Shown piece by piece: positions 8,363 through 18,070 of a DNA stretch of 64,000 nt (positions are counted from its first letter, which is position 1; each line of letters opens with the position of its first letter). This DNA comes from CAWGMT01 sp963823675 (GTDB lineage: Bacteria > Planctomycetota > Planctomycetia > Isosphaerales > Isosphaeraceae), in contig CAWGMT010000016.1 of the NCBI GenBank assembly GCA_963823675.1, forward strand, positions 496,001 through 560,000. The letters run 5' to 3'. The notes beneath the pieces were generated by a model that worked only from the letters and a program-made list of their open reading frames with translations, did not search any database and was not told where the DNA came from. A program made the translations under genes and the position numbers.

Positions 8363-11300
8363 ATGATGGGGATTGCCCAGAAAGTCGCGCGAAATTTCAG
8401 CGACGCGGTCCGTGCGCGAGGCCAGTCGTATTTGGCGAAGGGTCGGGTCACATTAATGGCGGCCCGCCGGGGTGAGGTCGTGGCCCGCGTGCGGGGAACC
8501 TCGAAGTACCGGGTGCGGTTGCGGATGCGAGGCTCGAAGCTTCTGGCCTCCTGCACCTGCCCGTATTTCAGTCCGCAAGGGGAGCCTTGCAAACACCTGT
8601 GGGCGACGTTGCTCATGGCCGAGGCTCGGGGATTGTTGCAGTCGCCGCCGGTTTTTCCGGTGCACTTGGTGCCGGAAAGTCCTCGCCGCTCCTCGGCGAC
8701 TGGATTGCCAGAGGCACGAGGCACGCTGGAGCTGAATCAAGAAGCACCGCATCCACGAGATTCGGAACTGGGAATCATGGGCTTGGGGCCGCCGCGGCCG
8801 GTCGGACCGGGTGGCAGGACAGGTAAGCCTAGGGGCAAAGTGCGGACAGTAGGCGGCGAGCTTACGGGCGACCATGGTAGCTGGGCCCAGCGAGGTCCGG
8901 CATCGCGCGATCGTCGCAGCGGTACTGTTGGCCGCTCCAAGACCAAGGCGGCGCATGGCACTGGCGCTGGCCCGGCGCGCGCCAAGGCCGTCAATCGCAA
9001 TGCCAAGCGTCTCTTGGTGTACGTGCTTGATGTCGCCGCGACTGCGGCGCAGAACCAGGTTGTGATCGACCTGGCTCGGCGCCAACGCAAAACCACCGGC
9101 GAGTGGGGGCCGCTACGGCCTTGGTATTATGCTCCGCACGCCGCTCACGTCAAATACGATCCCGAGGACCGCCTCATTCTGGCTTTGCTTGACGAAGCGC
9201 AGGGAGCTGCGCTCCCGTCGATGTATCCGGCTCCTGGAACGGCCGGTGCGCCGCCCCTGACGGGCGCCGGTGCGCCTTTGCCCGGCCCTGGTGTGGCCAA
9301 TGGGGCGAGCCGCGGGCTACCACGGGCCCTCAACTTGCCATCGGCACGAGCTGCCGATCGCGCGCTGCGCGGAACGCGGCGGTTCTTGCTGCGCAAGGAC
9401 CAGGCTGCCCTGGTCGAACGGCTGGCGCGGACCGGTCGTCTGCGCCTGAGGCGTACCGAAGGTGAGGAGGACCCGCCGACGATGCGCTGGGATGACGGCC
9501 AGCCCTGGCGATTTTCGCTGGAGGTACGCCCCGAGCTGGGGGGTAAACGCTGGGCCTGGCGGGGCTCGCTCCGTCGCGGCGAGCACCGGATGGATCTCTC
9601 CGAACCTTTGGTGCTCTTGCCTGGTTTGCTGGTGCTGGGCGTCGGCCGTGCTGCCCGGTTCGACGACCTCGGTGTCATGCCCTGGATTCTGCGCCTCCGC
9701 TATGAAAAGGAAATCACGTTCGTCGAGCCTCAGCAAGACCTGATGTTGGGACGGATTCTGGCCGAGACGCGTGTTCCCCCGCTTGAGCTCGTTGAATCCT
9801 TGCGATTGGAGGAAATCAATGCCAAACCACGGCCCTCGCTGACGCTGCGGACGCCGCGACAGAACTGGGGCCTGGGTTCCGACAAGTTGATCGGCGAGTT
9901 GGAATTTGACTATGACGGTGCCGTGATACCGGCCGGCCGGACTACGCCGCTGGCTGTCTCGACCGAGCTTGGGCTGGTGATTCGCCGCGACCCCCGGACC
10001 GAGAGCGCCGCCGACGTCAAGCTCTTCGAGCTGGGCTTCCGTGAGGCGAAGGACCCCCGTCTCGATCCTGGCACGCTCGAGCTGCCGGCGAAGCGCGTGG
10101 CCCAGGTCACCAAGGAATTAGTCGCGGCTGGCTGGCGAGTCGAGGCCGAGGGAAAACTCATTCGCCCGGTCGGCGAATTCAAGCTTGCACTCTCTACCGG
10201 CATCGACTGGTTTGAGCTCGATGGCGGTATTGATTATGGTGACCAGCGTGTCAGCCTTCCTGAGCTGCTGGCCGCCGCCCGTCGCGGCGACGCGATGATC
10301 GAGCTGGGTGACGGCTCGATGGGCATGCTCCCCGAGGAATGGCTCAAGAAGTATGGCATGCTGGCTGATTTGGCGACCGCCGAAAACGGCAGCCTCCGCT
10401 TTGGCTCGGCGCAGGCCGGCATGCTTGATGCCCTTCTGGCCGCTCAGCCAGAGATCCGGGTCGATGCTGCCTTCGAAAAGGTTCGCCAGAATTTGCGGCA
10501 GTTCGAGGGCGTCGTAGCCTTGGACTCACCCCCGGGGTTTCACGGCGAACTACGTCCGTATCAGCGCGAAGGACTGGGCTGGCTTGACTACCTCCAGCGA
10601 TTCGGGTTTGGCGGCATTCTGGCCGATGACATGGGCTTGGGCAAGACAATCCAGGTCCTGGCCCTTCTCCAACGGCGGCGGGCCCACCGCCAGGCCAAGG
10701 GCCCCTCGCTGGCAGTCGTCCCCCGATCGCTGGTTTTTAACTGGGTTCAGGAAGCCGCAAAATTCACCCCTCGGCTCCGCGTACTCGACTACACCGGTCC
10801 CGGCCGACACGCCCTGCGCGAGTCGTTCGCCGACTACGATTTGATCATCACAACCTACGGTACTGTGCGCACCGACATCGCCGAGTTGACCCAGTTCGAG
10901 TTCGACTATGCCATGCTGGACGAGGCGCAGGCAATCAAGAATGCCGAGAGCCAATCGGCCAAGGCCGCGCGGCTCCTGCGCAGCCGGCACAGGCTGGCAA
11001 TCAGCGGAACGCCGATCGAAAACCACCTGGGGGAATTGTGGTCAATCTTCGAATTCTTGAACCCGGGCATGCTCGGCAGCGACACGGTCTTCAAGCGGTA
11101 CGTTGGATCTGGCACGTCTTTGGAGCAAACCGATCGAGTCTTGCTGGCCAAAGCGCTACGGCCGTTCATCCTGCGGCGCACCAAGCAGCAGGTCGTTCAG
11201 GACCTGCCCGAAAAGACGGAGCAAACGCTCTATTGCGACATGGAGGCCGAGCAGAAGCGCTGCTACGAGGAGCTGCGGGCACATTATCGGGATGCCCTGT

Positions 11301-11929
11301 TGCGCAAGGACACCGCCGAGCTGAACCGGTCCAAGATCGAGGTCCTCGAAGCCCTGCTGCGGCTGCGCCAGGCCGCTTGCCATCCCGGACTGATCAGCCC
11401 CGAGCTAGCTGGTGAGACCAGCGCCAAGCTCGATCTGCTCCTCCCCTCGATTGCTGAAGTCGTCGAGGAAGGGCACAAGGTCCTCGTTTTCTCGCAGTTC
11501 ACCAGCTTCCTGGCGATCGTCAGGGAGCGGCTCGATCAAGAGAAGATTACGTACGAATATCTGGATGGTAGAACTCGCAACCGTGCTGCCAAGGTCGAGC
11601 GCTTCCAGACGGACGCCGAGTGTCCGGTATTCTTGATCAGCCTCAAGGCTGGCGGCCTGGGCCTGAACCTGACTGCGGCCGAATATGTCTACTTGCTCGA
11701 TCCGTGGTGGAACCCCGCTGTCGAGGCCCAGGCGATTGACCGGTCGCACCGCATCGGTCAGACCCAGCATGTCTTTGCCTACCGGCTGATCTGCCGGGGC
11801 AGCGTCGAAGAAAAGATCCTCGACCTCCAGCAGAAGAAGCGCGATCTGGCCGACGCGATCTTGAGCGCCGACAACCGCGGCGTCATCCAGAGCCTTACCC
11901 GCGAGGATCTCGAGTTCCTCCTGTCTTGA
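8363..11929 (+). CDS. SNF2-family helicase with N-terminal SWIM zinc finger
   Basis: This 1188-residue protein has a SWIM zinc finger at about 64-78 (C-T-C-P-Y-F, then C-K-H), a disordered basic stretch, and a large beta-rich region. The SNF2 motor follows: Walker A in DDMGLGKTIQ (about 755), DEAQAIKN (about 852), SGTPIENHLGELWS, and the helicase C-terminal motifs LKAGGLGLNLT and RSHRIGQTQ (about 1128). Such proteins are ATP-driven DNA translocases, probably remodelling protein-DNA complexes. Two adjacent ATGs (8363, 8366) are possible; AGGA lies four and seven bases upstream, so 8366 has the better spacing. The gap to gyrB is 163 bases. Confidence 0.9.
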   Translation: MMGIAQKVARNFSDAVRARGQSYLAKGRVTLMAARRGEVVARVRGTSKYRVRLRMRGSKLLASCTCPYFSPQGEPCKHLWATLLMAEARGLLQSPPVFPVHLVPESPRRSSATGLPEARGTLELNQEAPHPRDSELGIMGLGPPRPVGPGGRTGKPRGKVRTVGGELTGDHGSWAQRGPASRDRRSGTVGRSKTKAAHGTGAGPARAKAVNRNAKRLLVYVLDVAATAAQNQVVIDLARRQRKTTGEWGPLRPWYYAPHAAHVKYDPEDRLILALLDEAQGAALPSMYPAPGTAGAPPLTGAGAPLPGPGVANGASRGLPRALNLPSARAADRALRGTRRFLLRKDQAALVERLARTGRLRLRRTEGEEDPPTMRWDDGQPWRFSLEVRPELGGKRWAWRGSLRRGEHRMDLSEPLVLLPGLLVLGVGRAARFDDLGVMPWILRLRYEKEITFVEPQQDLMLGRILAETRVPPLELVESLRLEEINAKPRPSLTLRTPRQNWGLGSDKLIGELEFDYDGAVIPAGRTTPLAVSTELGLVIRRDPRTESAADVKLFELGFREAKDPRLDPGTLELPAKRVAQVTKELVAAGWRVEAEGKLIRPVGEFKLALSTGIDWFELDGGIDYGDQRVSLPELLAAARRGDAMIELGDGSMGMLPEEWLKKYGMLADLATAENGSLRFGSAQAGMLDALLAAQPEIRVDAAFEKVRQNLRQFEGVVALDSPPGFHGELRPYQREGLGWLDYLQRFGFGGILADDMGLGKTIQVLALLQRRRAHRQAKGPSLAVVPRSLVFNWVQEAAKFTPRLRVLDYTGPGRHALRESFADYDLIITTYGTVRTDIAELTQFEFDYAMLDEAQAIKNAESQSAKAARLLRSRHRLAISGTPIENHLGELWSIFEFLNPGMLGSDTVFKRYVGSGTSLEQTDRVLLAKALRPFILRRTKQQVVQDLPEKTEQTLYCDMEAEQKRCYEELRAHYRDALLRKDTAELNRSKIEVLEALLRLRQAACHPGLISPELAGETSAKLDLLLPSIAEVVEEGHKVLVFSQFTSFLAIVRERLDQEKITYEYLDGRTRNRAAKVERFQTDAECPVFLISLKAGGLGLNLTAAEYVYLLDPWWNPAVEAQAIDRSHRIGQTQHVFAYRLICRGSVEEKILDLQQKKRDLADAILSADNRGVIQSLTREDLEFLLS

Positions 11930-12327
11930 GACGGCGGCCGGTCGGCGGCCGCAGATCAACACGGCTTTCCGGGCCGACCCCACGGACACGGCCGGCAATG
12001 CAGGGGTCACCCCTCGGAACGGAGCCCCTTCGCGACCAACCACTGGCAAGCTTCTTGACCGTCGGACCGTCGGCTCCCAGGATCGCATGCCCCACCGCCC
12101 ATTCCATCCGAGCCGGGTGCACAGGCCATATCCCCCGGCGGCGATGATCGGGCCGACGGCTGCGAAGACCAGACCCTCATTCATTAATGCACCTACGCCG
12201 TTTGGAACACAGTGGATGAAGGGTCGCGCCAGGTTGACATCGGACCGGACGCGGGCAGGTCCCGGCGGGCGCGACGGCCTTGAATTTCAACCGCATTTTG
12301 CTTTCTTCGCTCGGGGCCGATCCCCTT
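11930..12327. other. Convergent intergenic gap, no gene seen
   Basis: About 400 bases lie between the ends of two converging genes. Just after the helicase stop is a GC-rich hairpin (GCGGCCG / CGGCCGC, loop about 5 bases, near 11935-11955) without a T-run, a weak terminator candidate. Nothing else is recognisable. Confidence 0.4.
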
Positions 12328-15300
12328 TTAAGTAATCGTCAACACGCCGTTGACAAACACAAAGACATAATTGGCAGCGCGAAGCGTGCCTCGGGCAGCC
12401 GTGATCACATAAGTGCCAGGCGGGCTGTTTTTCGTCGCCGTGGTGGTCAGGCTGGCGGCGCCGCTGACGACGCTGTGCGGATCATGGTTGACGAAGCCGG
12501 TAATCGTGTCCGCGAAGGTCGGGTTGGGTGAGCGAACGGCCCTGCGGGCGTTATTGGCCGTCACCTTAAGGGTTGCCGGGGTCACGGTGAGGGCGCCGTT
12601 GGCCAGAGCGAACGAATAATTGGCCGCGCTGAGCGTGCCTAGCCCGATCGTGATGGCATAGCTGCCAACGCCGGTGCTTGCCGTTACCGTAGTGCTGAGG
12701 GTGGGCGCGCCCGTAAAGACGCTGGCGTTTTCACCGTTGACGAAGCCGGTGGGGGTGTAGGTCAAGGGCGGGTTGGCCGAGCCATAGACCTTGGTTTTGT
12801 TGTTGGCCGTGAAGGTCAGTGTCGCCTTGGTGATGTTCGCCATCGTCGTGGGTTGCGTCAGCGCGTAATCGGCCGCCTGGGCGCCGCCGAGAGCCAGTCC
12901 CGCCACGGTCACCGTGATCTTGTTGCCGGCGTTCTTTGAGGCGAAGGTACCGGTGACGGCGCTGGTGTTCAGCGTGACGGCGTCCCCGCTGATCACTCCG
13001 ACCAGTGCGGGCCTGAGATAGGTAAGGGTGGCGCTGGTTGTGCCGTCGTACACTTTGTTGTTGGCGCCGACGCCCATCACCGTGAGCGCAGCCGGGGTGA
13101 TGTTGGCCGTCGTCGTCGGCTCGGTCAGCGTGTAATCACCTGCTTGGGCGCCGCTGATCGTCGGGCCGGCCACCGTTACCGCGATCCCCGTCCCCGCGTT
13201 CTTTGAGGCAAATGTGCCAGTGGCACCCGCCGTATTGAGGTTGACCGTATCACCGCTGACCACGCCCACCAACGCCGCGCTCGACGTGTTGAGCGTGGCC
13301 GCGGTGCTGGCGTTGTACACCTTGTTCGCAGCCGTAATCCCCGTGACCGTAAGACTGGCCGGTGTGATGTTGGCCGTCGTGGTCGGCTCGCTCAGCGTGT
13401 AATCGCCAGCCTGAGCCCCACTGATCGTGAGACCGGCAACCGTCACCGTAATGCCCGTGCCCACGTTTGCGAAGGCAAACGTCCCGGTCGCGCCGCTAGT
13501 CTTGAGGTTGACCGTGTCGCCGCTGAGCGCACCCACCAGCGTCGCGCTCGACGTGTTGAGAGTAGCTGCGGTGCTGGCATTGTAAACCTTGTTCGCAGCC
13601 GTGATGCCCGGGACCGTAAGACTGGCCGACGTGATGTTGGCCGTCGTCGTCGGCTCGGACAGCGTGTAATCGCCTGCCTGGGCACCGCTGATCGTCAGAC
13701 CGGCCACCGTCACCGCGATCCCCGTCCCCACGTTCTGCGAGGCGAAGGTCCCGGTGTCGCCGCTGGTATTGAGGTTGACCGTGTCGCCGCTGAGCACGCC
13801 CACCAGCGTCGCGCTCGACGTGTTGAGAGTGGCTGCGGTGCTGGCATTGTAAACCTTGTTCGCAGCCGTGATGCCCGTCACCGTCAGACCGGCTGGCGTG
13901 ATGTTGGCCGGCGTGATTGGCTCGGTCAGTGCGTAATCGCCTGCCTGGGCACCGCTGATCGTCAGACCGGCCACCGTCACCGTGATCCCCGTCCCCACGT
14001 CCTGCGAGGCGAAGATCCCGGTAGCGCCGCTGGTATTGAGGTTGACCGTGTCGCCGCTGAGCACGCCCACCAGCGTCGCGCCCGACGTGTTGAGGGTAGC
14101 GGCAGTATTGGCATTGTACACCTTGTTCGCGGCCGCGATGCCCGTCACCGTCAGACCGGCCGGGGTGATGTTGGCCGTCGTCATCGGCTCGGTCAGCGTG
14201 TAATCGCCTGCCTGGGCACCGCGGATCGTCAGACCGGCCACCGTCACCGTGATCCCCGTCCCCACGTCCTGCGAGGCGAAGATCCCGGTAGCGCCGCTGG
14301 TGTTGAGGGTGACCGTGTCGCCGCTGAGCACGCCCACCAGCGTCGCGCCCGACGTGTTGAGGGTAGCGGCAGTATTGGCATTGTACACCTTGTTCGCGGC
14401 CGCGATGCCCGTCACCGTCAGACCGGCCGGGGTGATGTTGGCCGTCGTCATCGGCTCGGTCAGCGTGTAATCGCCTGCCTGGGCACCGCGGATCGTCAGA
14501 CCGGCCACCGTCCCCGTGATCCCCGTCCCCGCGTTCTGCGAGGCGAAGGTCCCGGTAGCGCCGCTGGTATTGAGGTTGACCGTGTCGCCGCTGAGCACGC
14601 CCACCAGCGTCGCGCCCGACGTGTTGAGCGTGGCCGCGGTGCTGGCGTTGTACACCTTGTTCGCAGCCGTAATCCCCGTGACCGTAAGACTGGCCGGCGT
14701 GATGTTGGCCGTCGTCATCGGCTCGGTCAGCGTGTAATCGCCTGCCTGGGCACCGCTGATCGTCAGACCGGCCACCGTCACCGTGATCCCCGTCCCCACG
14801 TTCTGCGAGGCGAAGATCCCGGTAGCGCCGCTGGTATTGAGGTTGACCGTGTCGCCGCTGAGCACGCCCACCAACGTTGCGCTCGATGTGTTAATGGTAG
14901 CCACCGTGCTGGCGTTGTACACCTTGTTCGCGGCAGTGATCCCCGAGACCGTCAAACCAGCTGGCGTGATGTTGGCCGTCGTCGTCGGCTCGGTCAGCGC
15001 GTAATCGCTTGTCTGGGCACCACTGATCGTCAAACCGGCCACCGTCACCGTGATCCCCGTCCCCACGCTCTCGGAGGCGAAGGTTCCGGTCGCGCCGCTG
15101 GTCTTGAGGGCGACCGTATCACCGCTGAACACGCCCACCAACGTTGCGCTCGACGTGTTAAGGGTAGCCACCGTGCTGGCGTTGTACACCTTGTTCGCGG
15201 CAGTGATCCCCGAGACCGTCAAACCAGCTGGCGTGATGTTGGCCGTCGTCGTCGGCTCGGTCAGCGCGTAATCCCCTGCCTGGGCACCACTGATCGTCAG

Positions 15301-15828
15301 ACCGGCCACCGTGACCGTGATCCCGGTGCCCACGTTCTGGGAGGCAAAGTTGCCGGTGGCGCCGCCGGTGTTGAGGGTGACCGTGTCGCCGCTGAGCACG
15401 CCCACCAGCGTCGCGCCCGACGTGTTGAGGGTAGCGGCAGTATTGGCATTGTACACCTTGTTCGCGGCCGCGATGCCCGTCGCCGTCAGACCGGCCGGGG
15501 TGATGTTGGCCGTCGTCGTCGGCTCGGTCAGCGTGTAATCGCCTGCCTGGGCACCGCTGATCGTCAGACCGGCTACCGTCACCGTGATACCCGTCCCCAC
15601 GTTCTGCGAGGTAAACGTCCCGGCGACACCGGCGGTATTGAGGATGACCACATCACCGCTGAACACGCCCAGCAGCGTCGCGCCCGACATGTTGAGGGTG
15701 GCAGTCGTGCTGGCATTGTACACCTTGTTCGCGGCCGTGAGGCCCGAGACCGTAAGCACCGCCTGATTGACGGTCTGGCTCAGCGCCGGTGCTCTCGGCA
15801 AAAACTCCCGTCGCCGTGTAGACGGCAC
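12328..15828 (-). CDS. Giant surface protein, C-terminal part: eleven YDG repeats and two MBG domains
   Basis: This frame encodes eleven consecutive YDG-type repeats of 89 residues (LTVTGITAANKVYN ... GDYTLTEPTTTANITP). Two MBG-type domains follow (LTFTANNKTKVYGSANPPLTY and the diverged LKVTANNARRAV...), and the protein ends a few residues later. Both domain families are extracellular immunoglobulin-like modules of bacterial adhesins. The true protein does not start at 15828: the first ~12 residues are out of frame, and the reading continues from the upstream Ig-like segment through a one-base shift near 15786. Its role is probably cell-surface adhesion or matrix formation. Confidence 0.8.
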   Translation of the reverse strand: MPSTRRREFLPRAPALSQTVNQAVLTVSGLTAANKVYNASTTATLNMSGATLLGVFSGDVVILNTAGVAGTFTSQNVGTGITVTVAGLTISGAQAGDYTLTEPTTTANITPAGLTATGIAAANKVYNANTAATLNTSGATLVGVLSGDTVTLNTGGATGNFASQNVGTGITVTVAGLTISGAQAGDYALTEPTTTANITPAGLTVSGITAANKVYNASTVATLNTSSATLVGVFSGDTVALKTSGATGTFASESVGTGITVTVAGLTISGAQTSDYALTEPTTTANITPAGLTVSGITAANKVYNASTVATINTSSATLVGVLSGDTVNLNTSGATGIFASQNVGTGITVTVAGLTISGAQAGDYTLTEPMTTANITPASLTVTGITAANKVYNASTAATLNTSGATLVGVLSGDTVNLNTSGATGTFASQNAGTGITGTVAGLTIRGAQAGDYTLTEPMTTANITPAGLTVTGIAAANKVYNANTAATLNTSGATLVGVLSGDTVTLNTSGATGIFASQDVGTGITVTVAGLTIRGAQAGDYTLTEPMTTANITPAGLTVTGIAAANKVYNANTAATLNTSGATLVGVLSGDTVNLNTSGATGIFASQDVGTGITVTVAGLTISGAQAGDYALTEPITPANITPAGLTVTGITAANKVYNASTAATLNTSSATLVGVLSGDTVNLNTSGDTGTFASQNVGTGIAVTVAGLTISGAQAGDYTLSEPTTTANITSASLTVPGITAANKVYNASTAATLNTSSATLVGALSGDTVNLKTSGATGTFAFANVGTGITVTVAGLTISGAQAGDYTLSEPTTTANITPASLTVTGITAANKVYNASTAATLNTSSAALVGVVSGDTVNLNTAGATGTFASKNAGTGIAVTVAGPTISGAQAGDYTLTEPTTTANITPAALTVMGVGANNKVYDGTTSATLTYLRPALVGVISGDAVTLNTSAVTGTFASKNAGNKITVTVAGLALGGAQAADYALTQPTTMANITKATLTFTANNKTKVYGSANPPLTYTPTGFVNGENASVFTGAPTLSTTVTASTGVGSYAITIGLGTLSAANYSFALANGALTVTPATLKVTANNARRAVRSPNPTFADTITGFVNHDPHSVVSGAASLTTTATKNSPPGTYVITAARGTLRAANYVFVFVNGVLTIT
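12830..15767. repeat. 267-bp tandem repeat coding for YDG domains, eleven units
   Basis: The landmark gtgatgttggc (gtgatgttcgc in the first copy) begins at 12830, 13097, 13364, 13631 and so on to 15500, an unbroken period of 267 bases with no length change over 2.9 kb. Neighbouring units are highly similar; those near 13982 and 14249 differ by only two codons over 73. The array encodes the 89-residue repeats of the giant surface protein. High identity makes it prone to copy-number change and to collapse in short-read assembly. Confidence 0.95.
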
Positions 15829-18070
15829 TGATCAAGTGGGTTCCCGCCGCCAACGTCGCGATGCTGAACGTCGAGATCGCACTCGTTCCGCTGTCGCTCA
15901 ATGGCGTCCCGGCCCCGAGGTCGGTTGACCCGTCATAGAACTCGACGCTGCCTGTTGGCACGCCGCCGCCGGTGGCGCTGACGGTGGCCGTGAATGCCAC
16001 CGAACCGCCGTAGGTCGACGGGTCGAGCGACACACCGACGCTGGTCATGGTGACGACGCTGGTCACCGTCAGGGGGTCGCTTGGGCTCGTGATCCCACTG
16101 AGCGCGGCAGTGATGGCGGTCGTGCCCGTGGTCAGGGTAGAAGCCAGTCCGTGGCTGCCAGCGGTGTTCGAGATCGTCGCAACCGATGTCGTCCCCGATA
16201 CCCAGGTGACCTGGTTAGTGAGGTTAGCGGTCGAGCCGTCAGTGTAGGTCCCGGTGGCCGTGAACTGCTCCGTGAGCCCCTTGGCCACCGAAGGATTCAC
16301 AGGCGCCACCGCGATCGACATCAACGCCGCGGCCATGACGGTCAGCGTGTCGCTCGGGCTCGTAATCCCGCTCAGCGCCGCGCTGATGGCGCTCGTGCCC
16401 GTGGTTAGGGTCGAAGCCAGTCCCTGGCTGCCGGCGGTGTTCGAGATCGTCGCAACCAACGTCGTCCCCGACACCCAAGTTACCTGGTTGGTGAGGTTGG
16501 CGGTCGAGCCGTCGGTGTAGGTCCCGGCGGCCGTGAACTGCTCCGTGAGCCCCTTGGCCACCGAAGGATTCACCGGCGCCACCGCGATCGACGTCAACGC
16601 CGCGGCCGTGACGGTCAGCGTGTCGCTCGGGCTCGTAATCCCGCTCAGCGCTGCGCTGATCGCGGTCGTGCCCGTGGTCAGGGTCGAAGCCAGTCCCTGG
16701 GTGCCGGCGGTATTCGAGATCGTTGCAACCGACGTCGTGCCCGACACCCAGGTCACCTGGTTAGTGAGGTTAGCGGTGGAGCCGTCGGTGTAGGTCCCCG
16801 TGGCCGTGAACTGCTCCGTGAGCCCCTTGGCCACCGACGGGCTGACCGGGGTCACGGCAATCGAGGTAAGCACCGGGGCGGCGACGGCCACGGAGAAGCT
16901 GTATTGACCGGCGTCGCCATAGCTGTCGGATACCGTGACGGTGACGGTCTCGGGTCCTGCGGTGTTGTACGTGTGGCTGGCATTGCCGAGCGATCCCTGG
17001 GAGTTCGGCGAGAACGTTGTGTCAGTGGATCCGTCGCCCCAGTTGACATCGACGCTCCAGCTTGTGACTGGCGCGGCCTGATCGGAAAACGAGCCCAGAG
17101 TGAACGAGCCGGAAACGCCCTGAGTGGCGTTTTGTGAACCTGGAGCGGTGCCATTGATCTGGTCCTCGAACGCGCCGATGTCGACTATACCGTTGAGCGT
17201 GCGTGCGAAGCCCGTGCCGCGCTGGTCAGTGGTCAGCGGGTTGCCCTGAGCGTCGAGGGCCAGGGCGGTGCTTCCAGCGTCAATGGCCGGGCTGCCGGGG
17301 AGCAATGCCGCGGTCTGGGTCAGGCCGCCGTAGTTCCCCAGGGGAGCGAGTAGCGGGTTAACACCGACGAGGTTGCCATCGACGCCGTTGCTTAACCCGC
17401 CGGCGCCCGCAACGTTGTCGATGAGATTGCCGTGTCCGCTGACGCTCCCGCCGAATTCGTTGATGATGTCCGCTCCGTTGACACTATTCGCCACGATGGT
17501 GTTGTTCAGCGTCGCTTGGCCCCAGTTCTCGATGCCGCCGCCGAAATTGAAGCTGCCGGAGTTCCCGAAAAGTGTGTCGCCGGTCAGCGTCACCGTGCCT
17601 GTGTTGAATATGCCCCCGCCGCCACCGTCGGTCGCTGAGTTCCCGGAGATGGTGACGTTGGTCAGCGTCGCCGTGCCTTGGTTGAATATGCCCCCGCCGC
17701 CTTCCGGCGCTGAGTTCCCGGAGATGGTGACGTTGGTCAGGATCGCCAAGCCAGCGCTGTAGATCCCGCCGCCTAACTTGAAGCCGCCGGAGTTCCCGGA
17801 GACTGTGACGTTAGTCAGGATCGCGATGCCAAGGTTTCCGATGCCGCCGCCATCGTTGCCGGAGATAACGACGTTGGATATGGTCAGCTCTGCGTGATTC
17901 CCAGTGCCCGAATAAAAGCTTTCGATACCGTCGCCATAGTTCCCGGATATGGTGCAGTTGATGAGCGTGGCAATGTTAAAGTTCTCGATGCCGTCGCCGG
18001 AGTTCCCGGAGACTGTGACGTTGGTGAGCGTCGCCGTGCCGTCACCTTGGTTTTCGATTCCGCCGCCGCC
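15653..18070 (-). CDS. Giant surface protein, middle part: parallel beta-helix and three Big2-type repeats
   Basis: Read from 18070, this frame continues the glycine-rich GNSG..GGGI.N.GTATLTNVTISGN repeats of a right-handed beta-helix like chlamydial polymorphic membrane proteins. A PKD-like domain follows, with VTSWSVDVNWGDGSTD. Then come three nearly identical 93-residue Big2 Ig-like repeats (VAKGLTEQFTATGTYTDGS), and finally a bacterial Ig-like domain with GSVEFYDGSTDLGAGTPL. The last ~45 residues before the stop at 15653 are out of frame; the true continuation is the YDG part. A start at 17749 would be a TTG inside a repeat and is unlikely. The open frame upstream to 18070 shows it is the second piece of one protein. 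Confidence 0.8.
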   Translation of the reverse strand, partial: GGGGIENQGDGTATLTNVTVSGNSGDGIENFNIATLINCTISGNYGDGIESFYSGTGNHAELTISNVVISGNDGGGIGNLGIAILTNVTVSGNSGGFKLGGGIYSAGLAILTNVTISGNSAPEGGGGIFNQGTATLTNVTISGNSATDGGGGGIFNTGTVTLTGDTLFGNSGSFNFGGGIENWGQATLNNTIVANSVNGADIINEFGGSVSGHGNLIDNVAGAGGLSNGVDGNLVGVNPLLAPLGNYGGLTQTAALLPGSPAIDAGSTALALDAQGNPLTTDQRGTGFARTLNGIVDIGAFEDQINGTAPGSQNATQGVSGSFTLGSFSDQAAPVTSWSVDVNWGDGSTDTTFSPNSQGSLGNASHTYNTAGPETVTVTVSDSYGDAGQYSFSVAVAAPVLTSIAVTPVSPSVAKGLTEQFTATGTYTDGSTANLTNQVTWVSGTTSVATISNTAGTQGLASTLTTGTTAISAALSGITSPSDTLTVTAAALTSIAVAPVNPSVAKGLTEQFTAAGTYTDGSTANLTNQVTWVSGTTLVATISNTAGSQGLASTLTTGTSAISAALSGITSPSDTLTVMAAALMSIAVAPVNPSVAKGLTEQFTATGTYTDGSTANLTNQVTWVSGTTSVATISNTAGSHGLASTLTTGTTAITAALSGITSPSDPLTVTSVVTMTSVGVSLDPSTYGGSVAFTATVSATGGGVPTGSVEFYDGSTDLGAGTPLSDSGTSAISTFSIATLAAGTHLISAVYTATGVFAESTGAEPDRQSGGAYGLGPHGREQGVQCQHDCHPQHVGRDAAGRVQR
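16047..16880. repeat. Three tandem 279-bp repeats coding for Big2-like domains
   Basis: Landmarks such as gtgaactgctccgtgagccc recur at about 16259, 16538 and 16808. The first two copies are spaced 279 bases and the last 270, and the three are nearly identical at DNA level. They encode the 90-93-residue Ig-like repeats in the middle of the giant surface protein. Confidence 0.85.

Noticed and set aside
13982..15766. Series of 60-75-residue plus-strand frames at 267-base spacing
   Set aside because: They are antisense readings of the YDG repeats; the opposite strand encodes recognised domains with normal composition.
12830..15767. Possible CRISPR array in the 267-bp repeats
   Set aside because: Repeats are long, directly abutting and coding, with no unique spacers and no cas genes.
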